A stretch of DNA of 64,000 bases from Welwitschia mirabilis (GCA_051453625.1 JBOZIK010000001.1:77112204-77176203); one strand, 5' to 3'. Numbered from the stretch's first letter, positions 22,192-36,094 are shown. The notes: a model not told the origin generated them from the sequence alone. Program-made: numbers and translations.

Positions 22192-25100
22192 TGTTAAAAG
22201 GTTTTTATATGAAAAGCTATTCGAACATTTAAAATTAGATAATCCCATTACATAAAAAATTAAAATCATATAAATAGAAAATTTCATGATGACATAACAA
22301 TATATTTTTCATCTTATTTAAATTTTTGATAAATGTGATAGGTGTATTATATTTGAATGAATATTTTTTTCCTTTTGTTATTGATCAATAGATTTTGTGC
22401 ACTTTAAAATAAAAGAGTATTTGAACAAGTACATGCATCCTTACCTAGAACCAAGAATGATAAATGAGTATATTTACTCTATCATGACTTTTACACCCTT
22501 GAGATGTGTAAGGGAACTTGGTTCATAGCATACTCATTGTTTTATTCATTGGAATTAAAGAGTTTCTCTCATTGTGCCACATGACAATTTTGAGATTTAT
22601 GAATTTATTCGTTTGATGCATGTCTTAAATGAATTAAACTTACTTGTAAGTCTATAAAGGATTAAAAGGAGCTATCATGAAGAATTGATGCATGTACTTA
22701 AGCTTTCTAATTAAAGTAAGAAGCTTACTTACCCTAGTTAAGTGCATGAGTCATAAATATGATCTCTTGTTGTACTCTAATGTTACTTATTAGTCATTCC
22801 ATTTTTCAATGCTAAATCATGTGATCTTGAGCTATGTTACTTTCTTTATCTATATATAGAGACCTTTTCCTCTCTTATAAAAGGAGGTACTTTCCTTTTG
22901 TTTTACTTCCTTCTTTTCTTTCTCTTACTTGTGAAGCTTAGAGTTTGAAAGGTTGGAGCTAAGGGACTTATGAGCTTAGATATTCATCAATTTTTAACTA
23001 TCAAAGTCTTACTAATCTTTCCATGTAAGCTCTTTATTCTTATTATTCATATGATCACTTTTCTCTATTGGAACGATGTGATATCACATTAGGAAATTAT
23101 TTACTCCTTTTATGTAATTATATTATAAAATATTATTCCCTCCAATTGGCTCTCACCAAGATATTATAGTGAAATATGAGGAGCCTTTTATACTTGATGA
23201 TAGAGGATTACTAATGGATGATTATGGCCAAGTAATTAGGCAGTTCAATATAAAGGAAAATAAATTTCAGTACCCATGATTATTTAATATTATATTCTTT
23301 TTATTTATTATGCATCAACATCATCTTATTAAGGGCAAAGTGTGATCCTCAAAAATCTCTTTACACTAGTACTCTATCATGAAAATCCCAAGGCTATAGT
23401 AAATGGGTCTTTTTGAATTGACTTGATTTCTCTTTCTATAATGATTTTTCTATCTACAATTGATATTTCTTTCTATAAGTAATTTTTTAGTATATCCATT
23501 ATTTTAATAATCTAAGTCATTATTTAACTAGTTGTAAAAACTTTATCATATTTTTTATGGCAAAAGTTAAATTTCCAAGAGAGGCGCATAGGATTAAAAT
23601 ATTATATCTTATTAATTAGTAGGTGTAAATAAAGTGAAATTTTTTCTATAGATCCAGGATTGTGTTATGAAGATAAAAATATAAAATCAGTGATTTTTCT
23701 AATAGGTAATTAGTTTTCAAAGTTATTTATTTAAATACATTAGAAAATAAATGCAAAAAATAATGAGCAAGTAATTTATGTTTCTATACCTATCTGTTAA
23801 TATATCTATAAACATGAGAATTCCAACTTGTACAAAATTGTATAATATTTTAAAAACATCTTGAATCATTTACAAATTCAAAGTATTTTGAAAGTTATAG
23901 TCATTTTAGTGTGCTATGGTAGAATTGTAATTTTAGAAACTTTGACAATTTTTAATATTAAATGATAGTTATAGAAATAATATTTTTATAATTCTAAGAT
24001 AGTTTAAGTTAAATTTTATGAATCTTATTATGTGTCTAGTTCTTGAGAACTAATATAATTTATTTTTTACATCATAATTAGTTAATTATTAATTTTTAAC
24101 ATTAATGTCTCCTTAGACCCCAAAAATGTTGTAGTTAATGTTTAAAATTAGAGAAAACATATTACAAAAACTTTTATAGGCGAATTGAGTATATAAAATA
24201 TATTTATATCAGTGAATGTAACTTAAATTTCCTATAAGTAGAATTTATTTATAGAAATACCTCTTTTACCCTTTTTCTTTAGCTTACTTTAATGTGGATG
24301 CTTGTAAGAGTTTTTAACTTAGTAGTTCAAGTAACATAAGTAGTCTCTAGCTTATCATGTTTTTTATTTGACTTATATGATAGTTATATCAATATTAGAT
24401 AAATATTTATATCTTAAGAACTATGATTAAGCTATAATTTCTTTTGTTTACCTTCTTTATACCAATTCATAAAGATTGTCATATAAGCATGAAAGAATGT
24501 TTCTAGGATCGACATAGCTATAGGTATGTTTTAGTCTTTTTAAGTACATTAGTAAGATGGTATTCAATAAATTTTGAATACTTTTATTATTGAAAGAAAA
24601 AAGAAAAGAATATTTTATTTATTTACATAGAAAAGAAAAGAATACTTCCTTTATCTAGATTTTTATTATTATAATTTTGAAAATACAAATGTTCTTGTAT
24701 GCTTGCTTTCTTTTTATGGTTATTTCTATAAAATAAACTAAATAATGATTAGAATTATTATAACTAGGTAAATAATTTATTAAATATATACATTACATAG
24801 AATTATTCGCATACATATGTATGGTGTATTAATCAAACAAGACCAACATAAGATAATTCTAATAATATTCATCCCCATATTTAGATTTCATCATCAAGGG
24901 ATTGCATTTCCTTTTTTTTTTAATAATATCCTTCTGGAAGTGGATTTAATCATCATTCTCCTATCCTACCCATGTATTAACTTACTCTAATTTAATATCT
25001 TAAGCCCTTAAAATTAATGGATCATGGTGCATCATCCAAAGGTGCTTTAAGGAAGTGGGGATTATTTGTAAGCATGCTTCCACCTCACATACTACATATC

Positions 25101-25600
25101 ACTTGTATTGAGGGTATATCAAGATGAAGTGAAAGCCTATGGAGTTGAGCTTAGTAATGTTTATAGAACATGAAGTAGAACCAACTCACATGGGAATGGT
25201 GGCTAGATATTGAGTTAGAATGCCATTAATTGGAGTTGCAATCTCCTATTATATTGGTTTAGGTATTATCCTTAAAATTTATTCATGTATGTTGTTAATA
25301 AGTTTACATCTCTTTAACTATTCATAATATAGCTTTTATATAACAAAAACTAAGGTGAAATGAAAAACACAAACTTATGGCATCACTATTGTTTATCAGT
25401 TAAAATAATTTAGAAATTAATTATAGGTAAATATATAATATGAATATGATCTTTTTTGTTAGGATATAGAAATTCTAATAAATGAATAAGTAGAATTTGG
25501 TTCTAGGTTTCATTTTGTCTATTAGATAATAATATTAAAAAATAAAGGAAGGTGAAAACCTAGTTCTTAATTAGGATAAGGAAACAAAAAGGATGTCACA
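22192..25600 (+). repeat. G1 LTR2
   Basis: It starts TGTTAAAAGG, ends GGATGTCACA and is 3.4 kb long. It aligns with 4894-4998 plus 17186-20073. There is no coding capacity. The TATA box is at 22850. It is followed by another G1 internal region in the same orientation. Confidence 0.75.
22850..22859 (+). promoter_or_regulatory. LTR2 TATA box
   Basis: CTATATATAG is conserved with 17341-17350, and is followed by a pyrimidine-rich leader. Confidence 0.55.
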
Positions 25601-27400
25601 ATATTATTCTTATAAAAGAAGCAGTCACAAAGTTAATGGTTAATATAATAGAAACATTTGATTAGTTAGATATGTGACATTTGAAAGATAAAGAAGTACC
25701 TCCATGAACAGTATGGGAAAGATGACCATGACAAAATAGGTTATCCTTAGATGTAAAAATTTGTTTACTAGATAAGTATAAATAGGTTTAATTTAAACAT
25801 AGAAAAGCAAAACTAATAGAAAAGACACCATACTCCTATCAAAATAGAAAATGAGAAGGAAAATAAAAAAATAACTTGTAAAATTATGTACAATTTAAGA
25901 GATAACAATAATATAACTACTATATAAATTGAAGAATAAAGATTAAGAAAATGATAAGAATAAAAAAGAAGCATAAATAAAAGAGTGAATAATTCCTACT
26001 CAGATACAACTAAATGCAAGAGAAGCAACTAATAATATTATGTATGCTAGCTTAGGGAAGCCTATGAAAATACACTTTAGTTTTAAAATAAAAAAGGACT
26101 CAAATAACGTATACATAGATTAATAAATCAATTTACAAAGTGAGAGAATGATAAGAAATAATTAGAATCTTTATTGTTTCCAATGATAATCGGAAACATT
26201 AATCACTATAAGGTTGAAAACATTTTAGAATACTTAGATAAAGGTTTAGATGATACAACAATTTTATAAAGATGTCAAAATATTTTCTTATGATTAGAGG
26301 AATATGATTAAAAAAGATCAAATTACTTCAGCTTCTACATTAGGTTTTCAAAATATAAAATATGAGAAGTATAGTGACCTTGAAACCTTCATGATAGATA
26401 TAAACGTTGATAATAAATTACAAATGGGATCTTTGGTATATTTTAAAGCTAGTATAACATTATGCCTTATGAGACCTATGAGGAACTAGAAAAATCAAAG
26501 CTAAAACCTTATTAGGAAAAAGCCTATCTAATAATTAGATTAGTAGTAGGACTCACAGAAGTTTTAAAGGATATACCTATTAAACTCTAAGGGTTTATTT
26601 ATCTACTTATTATTTGGTAATAAAACCCCAAGAAGACACCTATGTAGTTTTCTTAAAAAGGCCATCAATGGCTAATACTATTACCATCATTTACTCTAGA
26701 AGAGGGATAATGGAAATTATATTAAAAGAACTTAAGTAAGAAAATAAGTTATTAGATGATACTATCATAAGGAAAGTAGGACTTAATTCCAAACTAAGAA
26801 CTAATTCTATTATAACTTAAGATAATCTATCACGAGTGTTCATCATACTAGCAATATATAAAGAAACAGATATTTGAAATACTAATTAACTTATCATGTA
26901 ATATAGTATTTCAAGCTATCATGATAGGAATAATTAAAAGTAATAATATTTTTAAAGGATCATATTGCTAGATGTAGTAGACTTTTTATCAAAGAAAACA
27001 AATTAACACGAACAATCATAACATAAGGTAACACTTAGAAACTTATCATCAAATAGAATAAAGTATGAAGCCTTATCATAATATTTATAAACATGAAGAA
27101 ATCAAGAAAATGAAAGTTAAGTAATAGAAAAGTTATTTAAAGCAGACATACAAATGAATAGAAATAAGGTAATCTTCCCAATATTTAAGAATTTCAAAAG
27201 AAATATTTATAGGCTAGGGATGTAATCATTCACAAGTTAGCCATGTGTGTTTTATTATGATATGTCTTGAAATTTTTATATCTTATAATTTTTGGTTTTT
27301 TTTGGAAAGAATATATGTAATCTAATCATAATATGAATAAATTGCTAACAATATTATAAGTTTAGCATTTTAGTGCCAAAAAATAGAAATCAATACAAGG
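25601..27400 (+). other. G1 copy B, 5' part of internal region, no recognisable domain
   Basis: The first 40 bp share CACAAAGTTAA with the start of the gag-only copy, so this is a G1 interior after LTR2. The distance to RNase H (about 2 kb) is too short for gag, protease and reverse transcriptase. No motif of these was found. A 61-codon open frame at 26304-26489 has no recognisable similarity. From 26810 it aligns with copy A. Confidence 0.45.
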
Positions 27401-27559
27401 GTGGAATGTTATGAAATCAAGTAGTTAATAAAATTTCTTTTTAGATATCAACAAGATTAAATTTTAAACTTACAAACTATAATACCTTAAAGATAACATA
27501 TGTTTTAAAGGAATCTACTTGTGTAAGGGATTATTTTCTTAGAATCAAATTCTAACTAG

Positions 27560-27960
27560 CCATAACATCCATTTTAAAGTTTCTAAAAATGAATAAGGAT
27601 TCAACTATTATGATAGTTTTTTTAAAAGAAAAAAAAGGTATAGGATTAATTTTGATATAAGGTAAGTAGATAATAAGTTATGAATCTAAAAAACTTAATA
27701 AGCATAAAAAAAATATCAAGTACATGAATTGGAGCTATAAACAATTAGTTGTGCCTTAAAAAAATTAAAGGAACTACATTTTATAAGAAACTTTTTACTT
27801 AAAAATGAACCATAAAATACTCAAATATCTAGAGAAAGAAATATTCATTTATATAAAATAAAGAATATGATTAAGATACTAGAAAAATATAAACTTGATG
27901 TAAAGTATATCCTAGGTAAGAAAGCCCATTACTAATTTCTTCGGCCAAGCTTTTAGTATT
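27560..27960 (+). pseudogene. Gypsy RNase H remnant (G1 copy B)
   Basis: Pieces in two frames match the family. ISYESKKLNKHKK corresponds to Y-x-S-R-x-L-x-x-x-E-x-N. FYLKMNHKILKYL corresponds to F-x-x-x-T-D-H-x-x-L-x-x-L, with the catalytic D replaced by N. KYKLDVKYILGKK corresponds to the F-x-I-x-Y-x-P-G-K linker. Copy A keeps the same segment at 1490-1700. Confidence 0.65.
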
Positions 27961-28089
27961 TTTATTTTTGTAATGGACTCTATGATGATCATAAAAAAAT
28001 CAAATCATAGTTATTAAATGATGAATTATTTAGATAGGTCCTAAAAATATATATTATAAAAGAAGAAGAGGTAGCATTTTATTTAATAA

Positions 28090-28600
28090 TGAAAATGATA
28101 TTTTAATTTAAAAAGCAAGGATATGCACATCCATTATTTGAATCAAGTGCTTTACATGGGATAGAACATGCATTAACATCTTGGAATATTAATCCTAGCT
28201 CAGCATCTATTCTAAAAAAAATTATTAAATTCCTAGAAGTTCTAGCTTGGAAATGGAAAAACATCATGATGGATTTTATTACAAGATTACTAACACATAT
28301 AAGAGTTATGTTGTCTTCATACATTTTTATAAGATAATAAAGATGACATATTTTATTCCAACCAAGAAGAAAACCATGGTAGAAAGAGTAGTCCAGAGCT
28401 TCCTGAACAAAAATTTTAAGTTACATAAAGATCCAAAGGTCATTTTCAAGGACCAAAATCCTATATTTTTCTTAAAATTTTAATAAGATTTCTTTAACAA
28501 AACTATAATTTTAAGAATATTTTGTCATAACTTCCATTGTAATATTTACAGACAAACTGAATTAATCAATTAAAAACATGTAGTAATAATTAGAATTAGT
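28090..28600 (+). pseudogene. Gypsy integrase remnant (G1 copy B)
   Basis: The best-preserved G1 coding piece, with 79 codons open at 28247-28483. Order: LAWKWKNIMMDFI across the frame break, corresponding to W-E-x-I-x-M-D-F-I with the first catalytic aspartate kept; then KMTYFIPTKKKTMVERVVQS and FLNKNFKLHKDPKVIFKDQN, the L-H-G-x-P-x-x-I-V-S-D-R-D region with D kept as KDQN; then QDFFNKT and NIYRQTELINQ-like sequence, corresponding to P-Q-T-D-G-Q-T-E-R-x-N. The role in a live element is insertion of cDNA. The general type is chromovirus-like. Dead. Confidence 0.8.
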
Positions 28601-30151
28601 TTAGTATTAATATAACACGTATTATTATTAAAATCATTTATTTTGAATCTTCCAAAAAGGTAACTAGGTCTTTATTTATACTAAAATAAAAATAGTATTA
28701 TTAAAATTATGAAAGTATAGTAGTCTTTCTTTTAGATAGAAGAAACCCTTCCCCACAATAAATAAAATAGAATAGTTAGCATATAAACCTAATCTTTTCT
28801 ATTCTTGAAATAGGATCTACTAAACCAAATTAGAAGAAAAGATGTAAGGAAAAATAAATAAAGTGAAAAACTATTAAGAAGTATTAGTTAAATTCTCTCT
28901 TAGACAAGTTATAAAATATTGAATACTAATAATATTCAAAAATATTTAAAAATACTTTAAAAATTATATTAGAAATATTAAATTTTTTCATATAAAGGAT
29001 TGTGTATACATAACTTAAGACAATTTATAAAATATTGACTATTTGTAGTTTTGTATAGGATAACAGAGCTTGAATGAGGAGTTTGAGGTAGTGAATTATG
29101 AGAAAAACAATTACCAAATGGAGTATGTTCATTCAATAATGAATTAAAATCTAAAGAAGAAAACCCCATTACATTTCATGAATTTAAATGTTGCAAGGAA
29201 ATAGGGAATTAATGAAAAATCTTAAACATCCAAGAGGTATGAAAAAATATCAATAAATGTAACTTTAAGATTCATTAAGAAGATGTCATTAATTAATTAT
29301 TACTTATTATGAGACAATTCTCTTATGCATTTATTACATTAAGCATTAAAATACTTGACGAAGAACTTATGTTAATTTATTAAAAATTAACTAATTGATT
29401 AAACATTACTTAAAGGGGCATGACTCATATAAAATATGTCAAAGAATAATAATAATCCTTAATCCTTATCATAAAAATGATTAAGTCATAATAAAGAAAA
29501 TTCAACATAGGTCAACATAGGTTGGTCATAAATCTTAGATAAAGGCTTAGAATACATGTTCTCCTAGCTAGTTTATCAAACTATATCTTCCTTCATGATA
29601 TGTACTATTCATGATTACTGCAAAAGATGGTTCTTTGAAATTTTATGAAAAATTTAATGTTTTCAATTATGTGACTTCTTTTACCGTTTAATGTTTCTAT
29701 CTTAAATGTTATTTTCATTCTATATGATAGTTAAGTTAGAAATAAGTAATGAAGAATTTTTCCATGAATACTTAACTACAGTGTTCCTTATAATTTTTAG
29801 CCAAATAATTCTTAACATCTTATTAAATAAAAATAAATTTAAATAAAAGTAAAATTTAGATCACCATCATATACATATTATCAATTATGATAATCAAAAC
29901 CATAAAGTAAAGTTATTAAAATGTAATAATTTGTATGATATAATGCATTAACCAATACATTTTATCTATTCCACTTATGAATTTAAATATTATAATGTAT
30001 TATGATTTGTCCAAAGAATAAATTTTTGATTTAATAAGTAATGCATTCACTTCTTCAATTATAATAAAAATTGATATAGTTTTTCTCATCTATAGAATAT
30101 CTTATTTTAGTATCATTTAATCTTTTCACTAAATAAATTAATGTTCTTATC
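28600..30151 (+). mobile_element. G1 copy B, non-coding 3' region, truncated
   Basis: It aligns with about 1960-3930 of copy A and with copy C on the opposite strand. It stops at about 30151, before the polypurine tract and LTR that follow in copy A, where a SINE-like insertion and an inverted gypsy fragment begin. Confidence 0.65.
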
Positions 30152-30330
30152 TTCCTTAACAAGCATTACTCTAGTACAAGATCGGTTGCTACAATAGTAA
30201 AGTCTTGAATATACTAAACATGGGGTTCCAAGTTCAAATAACTATTGAAAAGAGTATACAAATTGCATGGGCTCAAGTGCCATTGGGTGTTTGTATGACA
30301 CATACCTACCTACCTACTTACTTTCTTATC
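30144..30330 (+). mobile_element. Probable tRNA-derived SINE with target-site duplication
   Basis: A 171-bp insertion (30152-30322) is flanked by TTCTTATC at 30144-30151 and 30323-30330. The body has a promoter-like segment GGTTGCTACAATAGTAAAG and a B-box-like GGTTCCAAGTTCAAATA. It ends in a short-unit tail, (TACC) repeated about three times. These are marks of a plant SINE. Internal promoter boxes are only approximate, and no second copy is in the window. Confidence 0.6.
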
Positions 30331-30339
30331 CTCTAAAAA

Positions 30340-32260
30340 AAACTCTACTAATGTTATTATGTTCATCAATATTTACGTGAAATAGTTTTGCAAAATCTAG
30401 TAAGAACAAAATTATTTGCTTTGAAATAGTTGTTTTTAATTTCTTAAACAATATAATAACAACTTCGATACATCTAAACTACTTATACTTTTTATATAAT
30501 TTTAAACATAGGTGATGTAGTTCTAGAAAATTCAAAAATAAATCTTTTTATAAAATAAAGTAAGTTCATAAAAACGATGTACATTTCTAAGATAATTTTA
30601 GTATTGGTTATTCCTTTAATCTTTAATTTTTCCCACTTTTTATCTATCTTGATCTATATTATGATATAAGGATATCTAAAAATGTTACTTCTTATTTAAA
30701 GAATGAAAATTTCTTCTTATTCATAAACAATCTTATTCTTGTAACATTTATAAAACTTCTAAAAACTTTTTCTTGTTCATTGACAATTCTATTCTTGTAA
30801 CCTTTATAAAACTTCTAATAATCTCACCATATTCTCCTACAAATGTTTGCTAAATACAAAAATATCATAATGAAACATAACCATAGATTTGTTCTTGAAA
30901 TCCTTAGAAACTTCATTCATCAAATATGTAAGATTACTAAGTGTATTCAACAAATTAAAAGTTATTAATTTTTATTAATATAAATCATCTAGCATTATAA
31001 AGTAAATTTTCCATTTATCACCTTCTTAAATTATATATTAATAATATTTATCATTTAAATAAATTTTATTTAATCACAAAAGATTTGATAAAGTATATAA
31101 AATATCATCCATATGAAGCATCAAAAAAGCTATATTCACTTTTCTTGCATCCATGTATATCCTCCTCTCAGTGTTCTATTTTTGGATCAATGAAAAATTT
31201 AGCACTACAAATGGCCCTAATATCTTATTAACTAATTAGTTATCAAGTGATTGTAAACTTGTCTTACTAGTTCTTCTCTTTAATAATGTATCATTCCATA
31301 AGATAACTTTATTAGTTATGTTTCTATTAGTAGAAAATCTATTTCATTTGGATTAATTCTTTGTAATAAAAAATAAAAAGGTAATTCCTTAATAATAATG
31401 TTCTCTAAAGAATTTAAACTAGTTTATCCTTAAATAAAATTTCTAACCACTTAATAAAAATTTTAAGTATTTTATCATATACCCTAAGATAATAGACAAA
31501 TTTTGTGCTAAGTACCATAAAATGGTCTATAGGTTTAAATCTTATGCTTACTCTAGATGCTCTATTTTCATTTCTTATGATTCTTATGTTTAATTTTAAT
31601 ATAATAAGGCATAGAATACATAACCTTTTATATCAAGCTTATATAATGATAAGGTGGTAACAAAAAACATCATAATATCACACCATTTGAGATATCATTT
31701 TTAACTTATAAAATAAGATTAAAATACTTTATATTATCATATTATTACTTTTAAGCATTCTTAGTAAATTTGCATGTGGAGTAATAATTATTATTCTTTA
31801 CAATACTAGCTCTTACTCTACTTATAATAGTGATCATAATAATATATAGTACCAATAAAAGTGACTTTTAAACATGACTTATTATTTAATGTAAAATACT
31901 TAATTTCACTTAATCATTTGTTAAATTATATGACATATTTATGATAGTTCTATTATTTCATACAATAACATTAATACCTTTATAATAATAATACACTTAT
32001 AGGACATATCATCATAATATTATATTACAACTATTGATAATGATTAAAAACACTTACAATAATAAGGCTTATTCCAAATTTATGTTTTTACATCATTAAA
32101 GATTATTTTACTAATGTATGCATATCAAGGAGCTTTTAAAAAAACCTAGCAAGCATTTCATAAGAAAGAAATAATTAATATACTAATAACTTAAAGAAGA
32201 ATAAGAAAGAATGATACAAGATAAATGATCCATGATAGTGTTCTGCACTTCTTTCTTATC
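30340..32260 (-). mobile_element. Ty3/gypsy reverse transcriptase region, minus strand
   Basis: Along its length it is the reverse complement of 51375-51720 plus 52955-54480. Minus-strand reading near 30640-30545 gives LRNVHRFYELTLFYKK. This matches PRNVDNFYKLAFFYQR of the plus-strand copy and the family pattern V-x-x-F-x-x-L-A-x-F-Y-R-R in the thumb of gypsy reverse transcriptase. It is more decayed than the other copy. It lies tail to tail with G1 copy B, on the opposite strand. Confidence 0.65.
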
Positions 32261-33430
32261 CTCATACTCTAGTTCTAATTATTATAATATGTAACAGTGA
32301 AATAATAGTGAAAAATAATTTCTACTCCTAAAAAATATGATATAAATTTCTTGATGCTAAAACGCTTAAGAAAGTTAATAGAACATTAATTTATTATATG
32401 TTTATTTCCTATTATGAAACCATTACTCTTTAAGAGTGTGTATCTATGATGGATGTATAAGTATTTGGCTATAACTATTAGTAGTTGACAAGTTGAAAAA
32501 TACAAAATTTTAAAAACTAACTACCACCTTGATCATTAGAAATTGATTAAAGAAATTCTTAGATGTGTTATATCAAGTCCTTGAAGTTTTACATTCAACT
32601 TTATTATAAAGTATGTTTATATAAAAGAAAACATGAAAAAGATATATAATTATGTATATTGAGAATTTTAGTTTAACTAAGATTAACTAGATAAATAAGC
32701 TCATGGTTAAAATAATAATAGATTAAATAACAATTATAAGTTAAAATGTTTTTCTATATAAACATAAAGAACCAAACCAAATCAAAAGGCATACTCCTTA
32801 TATGATTTCATATACAAAAGGTTTTACCTATTTCTTTTTATTTTAGTTTAAGTATGAGTGTTATTTATTTCTACAATGTTAAGATATTTTTTCCTAGATA
32901 ATTTATTATTAAGATATAATTAATAATTTTAAAATTGAGATCAACTTATTGGGAAACAAAAGAGCAAGAACAAGATTTACCCAAAGTAGAATTTTTATTT
33001 TTCCATAGTATTTCACCATTCTTGTTACATTGAAGAGCTTTATTATAAATGCAAGCATACCATTAGGGTTTCACTAGGTTTGCATTTATCTGTAGTCATG
33101 TGATCATAGGTGGATACAAATCTTAGTAACCCAATACACTTTTTTCAAAAAGAAAACTAAAGTGCTAAGGGAAAACCTTAGGAATGTGGCCTATAATAAA
33201 ACCTCTTTAAAGGAGTTACCATATGAGAAAACTAATTCATTAAGTAATTAATCAATTTACTAATACACACCCTATAGCATATAAGGCTTATCATGTGTAT
33301 TACACATTCTATAATACCAGGCCAAAACATGTACTATATATTCATAGTAATAGGCCATAATTATTCTAGACATACTAGGATTAAGGATAACTTTAATTAA
33401 AGAATTAAAAGTCAAATGAAGCTCATAATG
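32261..33430. other. Unassigned AT-rich sequence
   Basis: No coding or structural signal found on either strand. It may include the 3' end and LTR of the minus-strand copia element that begins to the right. Confidence 0.35.
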
Positions 33431-33439
33431 TATAAGAAA

Positions 33440-33960
33440 TAATGAGTGAATTAGCTCATTATTAATCCAATCTTAGATTGAAAATATTGAATCGTCTCTT
33501 GACCAAGTGATTTGATAAGCTATTGGTAGCTTTCTCTATGTTTAGATAGCATATTGGTGTAATAAATTCATTTTGTATGAGTTACCCAATTTTATGGACT
33601 TTAACATGAAAGTATTTTATTCTATCATAGTGCACTAAATAATTTACTATGTAAATAGCTGACTGATTATTAATGAAAAGCTCTATTACCTTAGTCTACT
33701 TTAATTTTACTACTTCTAATGATTTCATTAGACATTTGATTTATCTACATGATTTAGAAATAGTTGTATATTTAGCTTTTGCAGAAGGTCATGCTATAGT
33801 TTTTTAATGCTTGACTACCAAGATAGAGGCAATTTTCCTAAGAACATGATATACCATAATGTTGTCAATGAGGTATTAGTTTCTCCAGCAAAGTCTAAAT
33901 TAATGTATGCCTTAAGGACAAATTAAGATTTTTTTTAGTAGGTATTCATTTTTAGAAGTG
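33440..33960 (-). pseudogene. Ty1/copia RNase H remnant, minus strand
   Basis: Minus-strand reading from about 33960 gives LKAYINLDFAGET, corresponding to Y-x-D-S-D-x-A-G-D, then MFLGKLPLSWQSS, corresponding to G-x-x-x-S-W-x-S-K. Further on come LVHYDRIKYFHVKVHKIG-like residues in shifting frames (N-x-V-x-H-x-R-T-K-H-I). The order and spacing are those of copia RNase H. It probably belongs with the integrase remnant at 44700-45240, separated by the Athila-like insertion. Confidence 0.65.
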
Positions 33961-33969
33961 AACTGGATT

Positions 33970-36094
33970 TAACTAGGTGAGAACCTCGTATCATTCTTTC
34001 ACAAGGATATATGTGGTAAATTTTACAAAATATAAAAGATTATTTCAACTTGTAATAAAAATTAAAACTAAAGAAAAATCAAGTTTGAGAATGAAATGAT
34101 CTTTAATTAGCAACGCAAGGAAATGAAAGTGCTTCAAGGATATTATTGATTCACCCAACACTCTACTTTTGCTCTAATGATTATTATATCCTAAAACGTT
34201 AACTGAAATTACCAAGTTCTTAAGGTTTAATAAAAAGGCATAATCTCCTCCACCAAATGAGTGTTGGTGACTTATTTAGACCTCTTGATACTTCATAACC
34301 CTTCACAAACATGAAAAGTATGAACTCAAGTGCATAAGATTCATTAAGTGATATAAATTTTGAAATCACAAAGGTAACCTTAAATAACTCACTTAGTGCA
34401 AAAGAACTTACTGAGTAAGTTTTACTTAAAGATTATAAATACCTAGTCCTATGCATTAATAATAAAATAATAAAATCCACTTAAGAACTAGTCTTATCTA
34501 AAGATTACTAATACCAAATAAATTAAGTAATAATAATGAAAGGATTAAAATCAATTCTTTTATTAAAATCTAAAAATATACATTACATCAAATGGAGAAA
34601 GAGAAGAAGAATAAGAAGAAGAACTCCTCAACTACCTTTGAGGTCATTTTCCCCCCAAAAAAGATGATCAAAATGTCACAACATTTTAGCCTCTAAGTAT
34701 TTCTCACATAAAGCCAATTAAAATATGTTTATAGTGAGGGCTCAAGGCCTTTTTATAAATGAGGAAAAGCTTAAAAATAGTTGTCATGATTATGTTAAAT
34801 GAGCATTATGTTGATAGTTACATAAGGAGGGTTACTTAAGGGTGGTTATATAACAAGGAAGTTATAGTTTTTAGCATGTAGTCTTAAGTAAACTTCTTTA
34901 TTTTCTTATATAAACATGATGATAACATGTCCTTTGACTATTGATAATATTATCAACATATGTCATGTCATGTTTCTTCCATGTAGTCATCCTTATTACT
35001 ACCACATGTCACTACGATGTACCATTTTTTACTTTCTCCATGTGTTGCAAGAGTTAAATATTGAATTTGATTTATTATACAATTAAGCTTGTAAGTGAAA
35101 AGTAATGAATTCCCTCAAAGAATGTTGAAACATGAGATTTTCTTATTTTTCTATAGAAGGCCAACAATGTCAGTAGTTCTACCTAGTGACATTAGCATTT
35201 GATGCTAGAATTAACTAAATTCAAGCACATTTATTTAAAAGCTAATAATAAACTTGCTAATGTTAGGGGAAAACTCATATGTACATGAAAACATGATTAA
35301 AATGGTAAAATATATCATTTTTATGATAAATTGATGAATTAAATGTTTTTTCCTATGCAAAACTAATTAATCATACTTGCTTAGAATGTTAATTTTCATG
35401 TAAGCACACTCCCTAACTAGACTTTTACTAGTCTCTTAGTAAAAACTTGATAAAGAAATTATCAACATGGAAATATTATCTAAGTAAAAATAGTCAAGTG
35501 TGAAAGTGATGTTCTTTTTAAAAAACTTTTTTAATTTTTGATAATTAAGGCATTAAAATTGAAAAAAATCAATAAAAATGGATTTCATATGCCCTAACCA
35601 AAGCTAAACTTTGTCTTCAAAGTTACAAAGATAGAAAGTTGAATACGAAATTTTTAAGAAGAATTTAAAACATTAAAAATATTTCACATTACATACTTTT
35701 TATACAATGGTAGCACATGATTTTTTAGGTAGGTATCTAGGGAAAACCATAATGTAAAGTCTTAAATTAACATGAAAAACATACTTGAAAATATTTAAAA
35801 CATGACACTCAAACACACTAAAATATAATGTTATTTAAATGATCTCTTATGAAAGACTTACCATTTTAGTTTTTTATTTATATCTCCTTTTATTTTCATG
35901 AGATCTTCTTGCTTTTTCCCCTCATAATTTACCAATGAAGGAGGTGGAGGAAAAGAAAAAAATGGAAGAGGATGGGATTAGTCTTTAATAGACTCCTTGT
36001 CTTTTTAGTGAGTTATTGGAAGCACATATATAGGAAGATAGGAAGGAATAAAGTGGATAGGAGAAGGATCATGATGGATTTCTTCCTCTGCAAG
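33970..36094 (-). other. Probable remains of the minus-strand copia element, no domain found
   Basis: Reverse transcriptase should lie here or at 43553-44690 but could not be recognised. At 34560-34780 the minus strand has an LTR-like promoter arrangement (TTATAAAAAGGCC, then a CT-rich leader), which may be another element's LTR. Confidence 0.3.

Noticed and set aside
22334-22340. TGTGATA as the start of LTR2
   Set aside because: No purine tract precedes it. TGTTAAAAGG at 22192 has one, matches 4894 in copy A, and is inside the homology.
34560-34780. Host promoter on the minus strand
   Set aside because: The TATA-like word with CT-rich leader stands alone with no gene behind it; an LTR remnant is more likely.
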